Assembly: GCF_047123305.1 (NCBI RefSeq)
Contig: NZ_CP138918.1
Coordinates: forward strand, 3,968,001 to 4,032,000
Direction of reading: 5' to 3'
Length of the DNA stretch: 64,000 bases
Source of the DNA: Thalassobius sp047123305
GTDB taxonomy: Bacteria > Pseudomonadota > Alphaproteobacteria > Rhodobacterales > Rhodobacteraceae
Numbering within the stretch: the stretch's first letter is position 1; each line of letters opens with the position of its first letter. Positions 7,321-15,838 of this stretch are shown piece by piece. A model generated the notes under the pieces. The model searched no databases. It saw only the letters and a program-made list of their open reading frames with translations, and was not told where the DNA came from. A program made the translations under genes and the position numbers.

Positions 7321-8346
7321 TTAACCGGTGTTATTGCTTGTCGTATTCGACCCCGGAAATCCGCCAATCGCCCTGCCAATCCAGCCTCGCGCTTCTGGGA
7401 CGACGTCTTCTAATTGGGGCAAATCATTGACACATAAAAACTTGATGGCGGGATTGGTGGCCTTCGCCAGAAGGGATCGGGTTTCAGAAGAGCAACGTCC
7501 GACCCCTTGACCGCTCACGATATGGAGGTGATCAACGCTTGTCTCAAAAACAGCCTCCCTTGCGTTAATGCAAGCGTGACTGTGTAAGCCTTGAGGCAGG
7601 AACTGGCTTAGATCACGAAACCGATGTTTTACATTGTTCCTGAAGGCTTCTCTGTGCTGTTCGAACAAACGTGACATGACCGATCGCCGCAAAGGATGAA
7701 CCACATGTGCGGATGCAAACAGACGAGTTGCATCAAATCCCATCATGCGAGCTGCATTCAGTTGCATGTAATGATTGAACTTGGCCGGGTCGTTGCGCAC
7801 TTCTGGACGGCTAAGCGCGTCGTCATAGTCCACCCACTTTCCTCGCAACACAGGAGCATCCCCTCGGAATACGTCTGACGGATGCAAGGGCGCGGTCAAG
7901 AATACGTCGTCGTTGAAATACATGAAGCGCTCGCTAAGACCATCTATTCTCCAGAGCATGCTTTCGATTGCCAACGAGTTGAATGTCGGCAGATCCGCGT
8001 TGAACTCACGAAAGATATCGTGATGAAACACAAACTGTACTTTGGCCCGAAGACTGTTCGAAAGAGGTTGAAGATCTGGCGTCTCCTCGTCGACAACAAT
8101 CCAAATCCTCCGCACCCAAGGCGCGTTATTTTCCAGTGATTGAAGGCAGTACAGGATTTCGTCGTTGCATGCCCACCGATGCGGATTGGTCGCGTTTTCA
8201 TGAAGGGGGCGATTTTCTTTCGCCAAATACCTACGGCGCTTGCGTCGATGTTTTTCGGTGCTTCCGTCGACCCAGGTTATGACCGCATCGATAGGGTCGT
8301 CTGCGCTGTTGTCGCCTGTACTTTGATTTGCATTTGTTTCTGGCAT
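7321..8346 (-). CDS. Stealth family (capsular polysaccharide) phosphotransferase
   Basis: A 341-residue Stealth protein. Conserved region 1 is IDAVITWVDGSTEKHRRKRR near residue 20. Region 2 spans RWACNDEILYCLQSLENNAP, VRRIWIVVDEETP and the ERFMYFNDDVFLTAPLHPSD segment with its acidic DD pair. Region 3 is around SAHVVHPLRRSVMSRLFEQH. Stealth proteins are hexose-1-phosphate transferases that build phosphodiester-linked glycans such as capsule. The gene stands alone: no glycosyltransferase, export or other capsule genes flank it, and it sits inside the photolyase/pterin island. Its substrate is unknown. No sigma-E-like promoter was found upstream of it. Confidence 0.88.
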   Translation of the reverse strand: MPETNANQSTGDNSADDPIDAVITWVDGSTEKHRRKRRRYLAKENRPLHENATNPHRWACNDEILYCLQSLENNAPWVRRIWIVVDEETPDLQPLSNSLRAKVQFVFHHDIFREFNADLPTFNSLAIESMLWRIDGLSERFMYFNDDVFLTAPLHPSDVFRGDAPVLRGKWVDYDDALSRPEVRNDPAKFNHYMQLNAARMMGFDATRLFASAHVVHPLRRSVMSRLFEQHREAFRNNVKHRFRDLSQFLPQGLHSHACINAREAVFETSVDHLHIVSGQGVGRCSSETRSLLAKATNPAIKFLCVNDLPQLEDVVPEARGWIGRAIGGFPGSNTTSNNTG

Positions 8347-8688
8347 TAACTCCAGTCTCGCATTCGTGTGTTATTTCATTGCCCGCGTAGGAAGACTGAG
8401 GCGATCGATCGTTCGGCACCCCAACTCAACTAAACTCGTTTTTCGTGTTTTCCATCTCGTTCGATTAGGAACCCAGTCATATAGATCGATCGCTCCGATG
8501 GCACAGGTGCGATTGGCATTTAGAATACCTCTCGTCACCGCAGCACGTTGCCATGTGGGGGATGGCAGGCACCCAATTCTAGGAAACTGTAGATCTACTG
8601 AGCGGGCATTGATGATGCCGACCTCCAAAGAGCCAGCCTTTACTTTGCGCTGTTTGGACCGGTAGCAGAACTGGTGGTCGATAATTCT
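8347..8688. other. Intergenic stretch before the photolyase promoter
   Basis: About 340 bp with no convincing gene. A 99-codon plus-strand frame (8366-8665) is present, but its arginine- and leucine-rich product resembles no family and it has no ribosome-binding site. Confidence 0.45.
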
Positions 8689-8718
8689 TGATCCATTTCA
8701 GACCGACACGCGTAGTCT
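8689..8718 (+). promoter_or_regulatory. ECF sigma-E-like promoter for the photolyase operon
   Basis: TGATCC (8689-8694), 18 bases, TAGTCT (8713-8718), preceded by CG. The GTG start of the first photolyase is 25 bases further on, with GGAGG between. The -10 differs from the other three copies at one position (TAG for TAA). In Rhodobacter sphaeroides the photolyase gene phrA is a known RpoE target, which supports the reading. Confidence 0.72.
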
Positions 8719-8742
8719 AACCAGAAGAACTCTGGAGGCTTT

Positions 8743-10257
8743 GTGCAGGTTGTCTGGTTTAAACGCGATTTGCGGGTGGAAGATCATCAGGCATTGTCGC
8801 AAGCGGCGCGTGTGGGGCGCGTCCTGCCGCTTTACGTCGTAGAAACTGAACTGTGGCAGCAGCCTGACGCCTCCGCACGACAGTGGTGCTTTATTGCCGA
8901 AACGATCGCCGAATTGCGCGCTCGTCTCGGTGAATTAGGCCAGCCTCTTGTCGTGCGCCTGGGTGAGGTCACGTCGATCCTGGCTGAGTTCAAGAAGTTT
9001 AACCTGATCAACGGCCTCTGGTCACATGAGGAAACCGGCAATGATTGGACATATCGCCGGGATATTCGGGTTGCCACCTGGTGTAGGCAGCATGGGGTAC
9101 GACAGTACGAAGTTCAAAATCACGGCGTATTTCGCAGACTTAAATCGCGCAATGGATGGGCTGGGCGTTGGGATAGGTTTATGCGCCAGCCGGTCTCGGT
9201 GCCAATTGCCCTAGAACCTGTTCAGGTAGAGCCGGGGCCCATTCCAAGTGCGCGCGATCTTGGCTTGTCAGATGACCCATGCGCGTCTCGGCAGACGGGT
9301 GGGCGACGTGCGGGTTTGGAACGGCTGAACAGTTTTTTGACTAAGCGCGGCGAATATTACCAACGCGAAATGTCCAATCCCGTAGAGGGGGCGGCCGCCT
9401 GTTCGAGGCTCTCACCATATCTAGCATGGGGGGCGCTTTCGATGCGAGAGGTGGCGCAGGTAACAGAAAAGCAGCGGCAGGCATTGCCGCCACAGGCAAC
9501 TCAATGGCGCAAGTCGCTTCGGTCCTTCTCCAGCCGGCTGCATTGGCATTGCCACTTTATTCAGAAGCTCGAAGACGAACCGCGTATTGAATATGAGAAT
9601 TTGCATCGTCTCTACGATGGGCTCCGGCCCCGCCAACCGGATTCAGAGCTGTTGGCGGCTTGGGCAAACGGTGAGACGGGCTATCCATTTCTGGACGCCT
9701 GTTTGCGGTCATTGCGGGCCACAGGATGGCTGAATTTTCGGATGCGAGCGATGGTCATGGCCACGGCCAGTTACCATCTTTGGCTGGACTGGCGCGCCCC
9801 AGGTTTGCATTTGGCACGCATGTTCACCGATTACGAACCGGGAATTCATTGGAGCCAGGTGCAGATGCAATCCGGCACCACCGGTATCAATACGGTGCGA
9901 ATTTATAACCCCGTCAAGCAGGGGTACGATCAGGACCCGCAGGGTACGTTCATTCGAAAGTGGGTGCCGGAATTAACGCATATCTCGGATCAACATATCC
10001 ACGAGCCCTGGAAGAGTAATGATGCTCAACAGATCATTGGGACGATTTACCCTGAGCGTGTCTTTGATCATCTTGCCGCGGCAAAACACGCCCGTGAACG
10101 TGTCTGGGGCGTGCGGCGTAATTCAGGGTTTTATGCAGAAGCACATGCGATTTCTGCCAAACACGCGAGCCGTAAAAACGGACGGGTTGTGCGCAAGAAG
10201 GCACGGGATGCGGACAGCCCCGCCCAGCTTCGCCTGCCCCTTGGAGATCCATCATGA
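8743..10257 (+). CDS. Photolyase/cryptochrome family protein
   Basis: A 504-residue DNA photolyase-type flavoprotein with both domains. The N-terminal alpha/beta antenna domain starts VVWFKRDLRVEDHQALSQAA and includes GLWSHEETGNDWTYRRD. The helical FAD domain carries SNPVEGAAACSRLSPYLAWG, then GYPFLDACLRSLRATGWLNF and RMFTDYEPGIHWSQVQMQSG, with NTVRIYNPVKQGYDQDP. These are typical of the FAD-binding and DNA-binding core. Translation starts at GTG 8743 after GGAGG. The lysine/arginine-rich tail (about residues 470-490) is unusual. It is the first gene of a four-gene operon, overlapping DUF2256 by ATGA. Repair activity versus a cryptochrome-like signalling role cannot be settled from sequence. 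A close but truncated paralogue lies at 17.0-17.8 kb. Confidence 0.9.
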   Translation: MQVVWFKRDLRVEDHQALSQAARVGRVLPLYVVETELWQQPDASARQWCFIAETIAELRARLGELGQPLVVRLGEVTSILAEFKKFNLINGLWSHEETGNDWTYRRDIRVATWCRQHGVRQYEVQNHGVFRRLKSRNGWAGRWDRFMRQPVSVPIALEPVQVEPGPIPSARDLGLSDDPCASRQTGGRRAGLERLNSFLTKRGEYYQREMSNPVEGAAACSRLSPYLAWGALSMREVAQVTEKQRQALPPQATQWRKSLRSFSSRLHWHCHFIQKLEDEPRIEYENLHRLYDGLRPRQPDSELLAAWANGETGYPFLDACLRSLRATGWLNFRMRAMVMATASYHLWLDWRAPGLHLARMFTDYEPGIHWSQVQMQSGTTGINTVRIYNPVKQGYDQDPQGTFIRKWVPELTHISDQHIHEPWKSNDAQQIIGTIYPERVFDHLAAAKHARERVWGVRRNSGFYAEAHAISAKHASRKNGRVVRKKARDADSPAQLRLPLGDPS

Positions 10258-10391
10258 GAATGCGGACCAAAGCTCACTTGCCACAAAAGATCTGCGCCAC
10301 CTGCCAGCGCCCGTTCACCTGGCGTAAGAAATGGGCGAAGAACTGGGATGAGGTAAAGTACTGTTCGAAGCAATGCAGGTCGGTCAAATGA
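10254..10391 (+). CDS. DUF2256 small zinc-ribbon-like protein
   Basis: A 45-residue basic protein. It begins MRMRTKAHLPQKICATCQRP and continues FTWRKKWAKNWDEVKYCSKQ with a final CRSVK. The four cysteines form C-x2-C and C-x3-C pairs about 20 residues apart, a zinc-ribbon arrangement. The spacing and the FTWRKKW core match the DUF2256 family, often found next to, or fused with, cryptochrome/photolyase genes. Its start overlaps the photolyase stop (ATGA) and its stop overlaps the next ATG (ATGA), so all three are translationally coupled. Its function is unknown; a nucleic-acid or partner-binding accessory for the photolyases is a guess. Confidence 0.88.
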   Translation: MRMRTKAHLPQKICATCQRPFTWRKKWAKNWDEVKYCSKQCRSVK

Positions 10392-11620
10392 CTTCAGTTT
10401 TTCCTGAATTTGCCGAAAGATCCGAGCCCATCTCTTTCACCCCCACACGTGCCGAAGGTCTCAAGAGGTTGGATCAGTTCACAGCGCGCACCGGGCGCCA
10501 TTATGCCCAGATGCGTAATTATGATTTCGGGGCTAAAAGGCGCAGCAATGTCTCGGCCTTGTCGCCCTGGCTCAGGCACCGCTTGATCACCGAGGCGGAG
10601 GTGCTTCAACGGGTGCTGGCTCGACATAGCGTCAAGGCCTCAGAAAAATTTGTCCAGGAAGTGTTCTGGCGCACGTATTTCAAAGGATGGCTGGAACAGC
10701 ACCCAAGCGTCTGGACGCAATACCAACGTGATCTGGTCGATCTGCTTGAAGCGTTAGGCAATAACTCTGAGCTACAGACCCAGGTCAGCACCGCGGTGGC
10801 TGGCAAGACCGGTATTGACTGCTTTGATCATTGGGTGCGCGAGCTGCTGGAGACCGGTTATCTGCACAACCATGCGCGCATGTGGTTTGCCTCAATTTGG
10901 ATTTTCACGTTGCGCCTGCCTTGGCAGCTTGGGGCGGATTTCTTTCTGCGGCATCTGCTCGATGGCGATCCGGCGTCCAACACGCTCAGCTGGCGTTGGG
11001 TTGGTGGGCTCCACACCAAAGGCAAGACCTATCTGGCACGTGCCGATAATATCGCCAAATTTACCGAAGGGCGGTTTCAGCCCTGCGGGTTGGCGACCTT
11101 GGCAGAGCCGCTGACAGAAGAGGTGGAGCACCCGCGCGTTCCGCTTTCTTTCACGGCGATACAGCCGTCCTCCCCGTATCTTTTACTCTTGACCGAAGAG
11201 GACCTGGCGGCCGCTGATCTGATGTCGTCTGCACCAACTGCTGTGATCGGTCTGTTGGCGACCCGGGGGCGCACTCCAAACGCGATGGGACATGCCGCAC
11301 GGGAGTTTGCATTAGGCGCTATGAACGATGCCCTTGATGCTTTTGGGCAGCTTGCGGAACCAACCGAGGATTGGGCTGCGACGTTGATCAAGTCGGCACA
11401 GGACGCCGGTGTGTCGACCATTGCGACTGCTTACGCCCCCGTGGGGCCAGTCCGATCCAGGTTGGATCGTGCAGAACCTGATCTGAACAGCGCGGGGATC
11501 ACTCTGCACCGGGTTGTACGACCAGCTGATGTCATCGCCTGGCCCCATGCAAAAGCAGGTTTTTTTGGTCTTAAGAAAAAAATCCCTTCCATCTTGAACC
11601 AGATGAATCTGACCAGCTGA
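10388..11620 (+). CDS. FAD-binding photolyase-like protein with permuted domain order
   Basis: A 410-residue protein. Residues ~15-255 are the helical FAD domain of photolyases, without the usual N-terminal antenna domain. Landmarks are MRNYDFGAKRRSNVSALSPW, EVFWRTYFKGWLEQHPSVW, GIDCFDHWVRELLETGYLHN, HARMWFASIWIFTLRLPWQL and DPASNTLSWRWVGGLHTKGK. After a linker, residues ~265-400 form an alpha/beta region reading PYLLLLTEEDLAA, VIGLLATRG, then DAGVSTIATAYAPVGPVRSR and AGITLHRVVRPADVIAW. This resembles the second half of a photolyase antenna domain, now placed at the C-terminus. The ATG at 10388 overlaps the DUF2256 stop; an ATG at 10373 is also in frame. Function unknown. Confidence 0.85.
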   Translation: MTSVFPEFAERSEPISFTPTRAEGLKRLDQFTARTGRHYAQMRNYDFGAKRRSNVSALSPWLRHRLITEAEVLQRVLARHSVKASEKFVQEVFWRTYFKGWLEQHPSVWTQYQRDLVDLLEALGNNSELQTQVSTAVAGKTGIDCFDHWVRELLETGYLHNHARMWFASIWIFTLRLPWQLGADFFLRHLLDGDPASNTLSWRWVGGLHTKGKTYLARADNIAKFTEGRFQPCGLATLAEPLTEEVEHPRVPLSFTAIQPSSPYLLLLTEEDLAAADLMSSAPTAVIGLLATRGRTPNAMGHAAREFALGAMNDALDAFGQLAEPTEDWAATLIKSAQDAGVSTIATAYAPVGPVRSRLDRAEPDLNSAGITLHRVVRPADVIAWPHAKAGFFGLKKKIPSILNQMNLTS

Positions 11621-11640
11621 CCTTATTGAACGAACCCCTT

Positions 11641-13140
11641 ATGTCCTCAGTCACCATCATTCTTCCCAACCAGCTTTTTGCCGAACACCCCGGTCTGTTT
11701 CAGCAACCCGACCAGGTCGTGCTTTTTGAGGACCCTCTCTTCTTTGGAGATGCGGTTTACCCGGCCAACATGCACAAGCAAAAGCTCTGGCTGCATAGAG
11801 CGTCGATGACGCAGTATCGTGATGATTTGCTGGCCCGCGGTTTCAAAACCAATATCTGGAGATACGAGGCAAAGGCAGGTGCCAGTGTTCGGCTTTTCGA
11901 GGATCTGCGCCGGCGTGGCATTGATCAAGCTGTCATGGCAGAGCCTGTTGACTTCACATGTGAAAATCGACTGAAAGCTGCCGCAGAAGCCACTGGCATC
12001 AAACTTGATTTCAAGTCTTCTCCGGGTTTTTTGAATACGCGGTCGGACAATCTGGCGTGGTCGTCCGGTCGCAAACGCTGGTTTATGGCCGAGTTCTACA
12101 AAAGTCAGCGCCGCCGCATGGACGTTTTGATGGAGGGTGAGACCCCTTTTGGTGGGCAATGGAGCTTTGACGCGGACAACCGCAAGAAGGTTCCCAAAAA
12201 GCAACTGGCCAGTTTGCCCTGGATCGACTGGCCTGTTCCTAATGAGGTTGATGTCGCCGCACAGGCACAGGTGCTCTCAGAGTTTCCGGACGCTTTGGGT
12301 TCCCTTGAGACGCTTTACTATCCGACAACACACAAAGCTGCTGCGACTTGGCTGGCGCAGTTTCTGGAACGGCGTTTTGAACGGTTTGGGGATTACGAGG
12401 ATGCTATTGTCGAAGGCGAAAACTGGCTCTGGCACGGCATTCTGACGCCCGCGCTGAACATTGGGCTTTTGACGCCTCAACAAATTGTGGATGCCGCTCT
12501 GGAGCATGCAGATCGTAAGAGGATACCGCTAAACTCGGTCGAGGGCTTTATCCGCCAAATCATCGGGTGGCGCGAATTCATGCGCGCAACCTACGACTGT
12601 CTTGGGGTGTCGATGCGCACCACAAACCACTGGGGCCACACGCGCCCCATGCCGCCAGCTTTTTACAACGGCACCACAGGCATTGGTCCGCTGGACGATA
12701 CGATTAAAAGAGTGCTCAGAACCGGATATTGCCACCATATCGAACGGCTGATGGTTCTGGGCGGTTTTATGTTCCTTTGTGAGATCGACCCGGACGACGT
12801 CTATCGCTGGTTCATGGAAATGTTCGTGGACAGCTATGATTGGGTCATGGTTCCCAATGTGTATGCGATGAGCCAGCACGCCGATGGTGGATTGATCACC
12901 ACCAAGCCTTATTTTTCCGGATCAAACTACATTCGCAAAATGAGCCATTGGGGCAAGGGACCTTGGACGGACATATGGGATGGGCTGTATTGGCGATTTA
13001 TCCTGAAGCACGCGGATAGGCTTGTCAGCAACCCACGCTGGGCCATGATGTGCCGCAGATCACACCGGATGCCGACAGACCTCAAACACAAGCATATCAC
13101 GACGGCCGAAGCCTTTTTGCAGCAAATATCCTCACGATAG
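11641..13140 (+). CDS. FeS-BCP/(6-4) photolyase-related protein (DPRP family) lacking the Fe-S cysteines
   Basis: A 499-residue member of the bacterial (6-4) photolyase/CryB (FeS-BCP) group. It has the N-terminal lumazine-antenna domain (TIILPNQLFAEHPGLFQQPD, with the NQL motif) and the FAD domain (EGFIRQIIGWREFMRATYDC, HHIERLMVLGGFMFLCEIDP, VPNVYAMSQHADGGLITTKP, YFSGSNYIRKMSHWGKGPW). In FeS-BCPs four cysteines hold a 4Fe-4S cluster. Here the first is replaced in TTGIGPLDDTI and the other three are absent around MSHWGKGPWTDIWDGLYW. I start at ATG 11641; a TTG at 11626 is also possible. It is the last gene of the photolyase operon, 20 bp after the permuted protein. Confidence 0.87.
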   Translation: MSSVTIILPNQLFAEHPGLFQQPDQVVLFEDPLFFGDAVYPANMHKQKLWLHRASMTQYRDDLLARGFKTNIWRYEAKAGASVRLFEDLRRRGIDQAVMAEPVDFTCENRLKAAAEATGIKLDFKSSPGFLNTRSDNLAWSSGRKRWFMAEFYKSQRRRMDVLMEGETPFGGQWSFDADNRKKVPKKQLASLPWIDWPVPNEVDVAAQAQVLSEFPDALGSLETLYYPTTHKAAATWLAQFLERRFERFGDYEDAIVEGENWLWHGILTPALNIGLLTPQQIVDAALEHADRKRIPLNSVEGFIRQIIGWREFMRATYDCLGVSMRTTNHWGHTRPMPPAFYNGTTGIGPLDDTIKRVLRTGYCHHIERLMVLGGFMFLCEIDPDDVYRWFMEMFVDSYDWVMVPNVYAMSQHADGGLITTKPYFSGSNYIRKMSHWGKGPWTDIWDGLYWRFILKHADRLVSNPRWAMMCRRSHRMPTDLKHKHITTAEAFLQQISSR

Positions 13141-13828
13141 GTTCTACGGCACCAGGGTCGCAGGGCTGGCGTGTGGACCAGACTGCTGGATTTGTCGCTT
13201 ACAGCGATCGACAGCTCTGTCCTGCAATCTGTGAATTGCTTTGCGGGCATAGCTGCGCTGTACGCGAATGGTCGGCTTTTCCACTGCCGTACAACGTCCG
13301 AAATCATACACTTGCAGTGATTGTCGTGCTACGAGCGCGGGCAGCATAGACACTGGTACATGATGGAATGGCCGTTTGCAGCCCAAAGCGGACGTTCACA
13401 TGAGGCTCAGAATGTTCTCTGCTGCAGACGCAAAGCTCTAAGGTCGATTTCCCGAAAGCTGCCTTTCAATACTAAACCGCAGCGGTGCCGGATGCTGCGT
13501 GTGCCACCAATCGCAGCGATGCGCAGATTGCGACCTTTGCAAAATCTGCCCTTCGGCGAGGGGACATAGCTCGCGATAGCTGCGTCGCCGCATGAAAAGC
13601 GGTCATTGATGAGAGTTGCAGCGAAAGTCAGGGGTTGAGTGCAGCTATGCTGGACAAACTCGCCTTTCAAAGCGTTGCATTGAAGTTCTGCTTCCGGGAC
13701 GACTGCGCCATTCACCAGCGCGTGGTCTGTCAGTGCATCGGCGAAGCAGCGATCCGTCAAAATTTGGGAGCAACTCTAGCTCGGTTGGAAGACTTGTAAC
13801 GTGTTTTCGACAGGCTTAACTTAAATCC
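13141..13828. other. Gene-free stretch of about 690 bp
   Basis: I see no supportable gene. The sequence is rich in short G+C-rich words such as CGAAAGCTGCCTTTC and TTTGCAAAATCTGCC that recur loosely in other gene-free parts of this window (19.5-20.2, 27.9-28.4, 41.9-42.1 kb). It may be a degenerate dispersed repeat of the genome. Confidence 0.4.
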
Positions 13829-14827
13829 ATGGGTCAAGTTACGTCTCTTTTTGCTCGGAAAGTTGTTGGCGTCGCGGGTGGTGCCATCGATGCAAATGCG
13901 GTGTTGGCGTCCGTTGGCGTCGATGCCGGCGGCGCGTGGGACCCCAAGCATATGCTCGATGAAGATGACTTCTATAGCATGATCGAGCTGATGGCCGATA
14001 AGATGGACGTAACGTCTTTGCCATTGATTGTGGGCAAGGCAATGCGGCCGGACGAGTACGGCGCGCTCGGCCTGGCTTGGAAATCCGCGCCGAACCTCCT
14101 TGGGTCATTCTCACGCGTGGCGCGGTACTGGCGCCTGTGGACCAGCTTCACGCAGTATGAGCTTCAGGAAACAGACGGTGGCATTCTGTTTGTCGAACAT
14201 CGCGAAGGCATCCGGCGTCTCGGTATACGCATTTCCATCGAGGCTGACTTGGCGAGCGGCGTTTCGCTCAGTCGGCAAGTGTCACCGCGACCCTTTTCTC
14301 CAATAGAGGTCACCTTCAAGCACGCCGCTCCAAAGACAACTGAGCATCACGAAGAATACTTTGGCTGTCCGGTTCACTTCGGCGCGGATAAGGATGCGAT
14401 GCTGCTCTCCTACCAGTCCCTATCCGATCCGAATATTCTCGGAGATGAGGGGATCACAAAGTTTCTTATATCGCATCTCGACTATGAACTTGCGCAAATT
14501 GATGACGCGCCTGCTCTGCAAACGCAGACGAAAAGCGAGATTGCCCTCGCCCTCAGCGAGGGCCCGCCCAAAATGGCGGATATTGCGTACAAGCTGGGGC
14601 TGAGCGTCCGGTCATTTCACCGGCGTCTTGCCGAACACGGGCTTAGCTTTCAGACCCTAACCGAAGAGACACGTCGCGAGATCGCCACGGCTATGCTACG
14701 AGATGAACGTTACTCTCTGTCCGAGGTTGCGTTCCTGACCGGATATTCTGAGCAAAGCGCGTTCAACCGCGCTTTCAAACGTTGGATGGGCATGACGCCG
14801 GCGTCCTATCGGAAGTCTCTCGGGTAA
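13829..14827 (+). CDS. AraC family transcriptional regulator
   Basis: A 332-residue regulator. Residues ~20-200 are an arabinose_bd-type ligand domain (DFYSMIELMADKMDVTSLPL, ALGLAWKSAPNLLGSFSRVA) as in OruR/ArgR-like AraC proteins. The last 95 residues hold a double helix-turn-helix (MADIAYKLGLSVRSFHRRLA, SLSEVAFLTGYSEQSAFNRA) ending with the family signature FKRWMGMTPASYRKS. The NmrA-like and DUF1772 genes follow 118 bp downstream on the same strand and are the likely targets, or form part of the same unit. The signal it senses is unknown. Confidence 0.93.
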   Translation: MGQVTSLFARKVVGVAGGAIDANAVLASVGVDAGGAWDPKHMLDEDDFYSMIELMADKMDVTSLPLIVGKAMRPDEYGALGLAWKSAPNLLGSFSRVARYWRLWTSFTQYELQETDGGILFVEHREGIRRLGIRISIEADLASGVSLSRQVSPRPFSPIEVTFKHAAPKTTEHHEEYFGCPVHFGADKDAMLLSYQSLSDPNILGDEGITKFLISHLDYELAQIDDAPALQTQTKSEIALALSEGPPKMADIAYKLGLSVRSFHRRLAEHGLSFQTLTEETRREIATAMLRDERYSLSEVAFLTGYSEQSAFNRAFKRWMGMTPASYRKSLG

Positions 14828-14945
14828 AGCCGCCGCAACGCGCGGTATTGGCAGCAGATGTCAAAACCCTGGCAAGCGCAGTCAATACCGGTTCGCCTCA
14901 CTGCTTATAAACCTTGGTCATCAAAACAAACCAAGGAGACAAACA

Positions 14946-15773
14946 ATGACCGACCAGCCCATCCTCGTCATCGGTGCTACCGGCAAGACCGGCTCTCGTG
15001 TCGCCAGAAAACTCGAAGCAAAAGGCGTCGCTGTCCGTCGCGGCGCGCGAAAATCAAAGACCCCTTTCGACTGGGAAGATCCCAGCACTTGGGCACCTGT
15101 CCTGAACGGTGTTTCCAAAGCTTATGTCACCTACTTCCCAGATCTGGCCTTCCCTGGCGCAGTGGACAAGCTGGAGGCTTTCACAAAGGTAGCAGCTGAT
15201 ACTGAGCTCAAGCATATCGTTCTGCTCTCGGGCCGCGGTGAGCATTTCGCCGCCATGGGTGAAGAAATCGTCCGGAACTCGGGCCTGCGCTTTACCATCG
15301 TCCGAGCCGCTTGGTTTGCGCAGAACTTCAGCGAAGGCTATTTGCGCGACCCAATTCTGGGCGGCGTGCTACCAATGCCCGGTGATGAGATCAAAGAACC
15401 GATCATCGACATTGACGATATTGCCGATGTTGTGGTCGCGGCTTTGACCGAAGACGGACACATCGGGGAACGCTATGAGGTCACCGGTCCACGCCTGATG
15501 ACCTTCGCCGAGATGGCCGAGGTGTTGTCCTCAACCTTGGCGCGCAACATTCAGCACATCCCGATTACCTTCGAAGATTTCCACGCCAATGTTGCAGCTT
15601 CTGGCGGTGATTTCGTGGCCGAGGTCTTTACGCAGATCGCCCGCGAAACGCTGGATGGTCGCAACGCTCATACGGCAGACGGTGTCGAACGCGCCTTGGG
15701 CCGCAAACCGCGTGACTTTGCTGAATTTGCCCAGACGGCAATGGCCGCCGGCGCGTGGTCCACGGCCGCGTGA
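14946..15773 (+). CDS. NmrA-like NAD(P)-binding protein
   Basis: A 275-residue atypical SDR of the NmrA group. The N-terminal dinucleotide loop is LVIGATGKTGSRVARKLEAK (GxTGxxG form). The following strands include KHIVLLSGRGEHF, FTIVRAAWFAQNFSEGYLRD and EPIIDIDDIADVVVAALTED, all typical of NmrA/HSCARG and quinone-oxidoreductase-like members. The catalytic YxxxK is not evident, as is common in this group. Some members sense the NADP+/NADPH ratio; others reduce quinones. AGGAGA lies six bases before the ATG. The DUF1772 gene follows 65 bp later. A redox-sensing or quinone-related role is inference. Confidence 0.88.
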   Translation: MTDQPILVIGATGKTGSRVARKLEAKGVAVRRGARKSKTPFDWEDPSTWAPVLNGVSKAYVTYFPDLAFPGAVDKLEAFTKVAADTELKHIVLLSGRGEHFAAMGEEIVRNSGLRFTIVRAAWFAQNFSEGYLRDPILGGVLPMPGDEIKEPIIDIDDIADVVVAALTEDGHIGERYEVTGPRLMTFAEMAEVLSSTLARNIQHIPITFEDFHANVAASGGDFVAEVFTQIARETLDGRNAHTADGVERALGRKPRDFAEFAQTAMAAGAWSTAA

Positions 15774-15838
15774 TCATCTCAAGACCTTATACAGGAGGCA
15801 CAGCCTCCTGTCGCAACGCCCACTCAGGAGGATCGACC

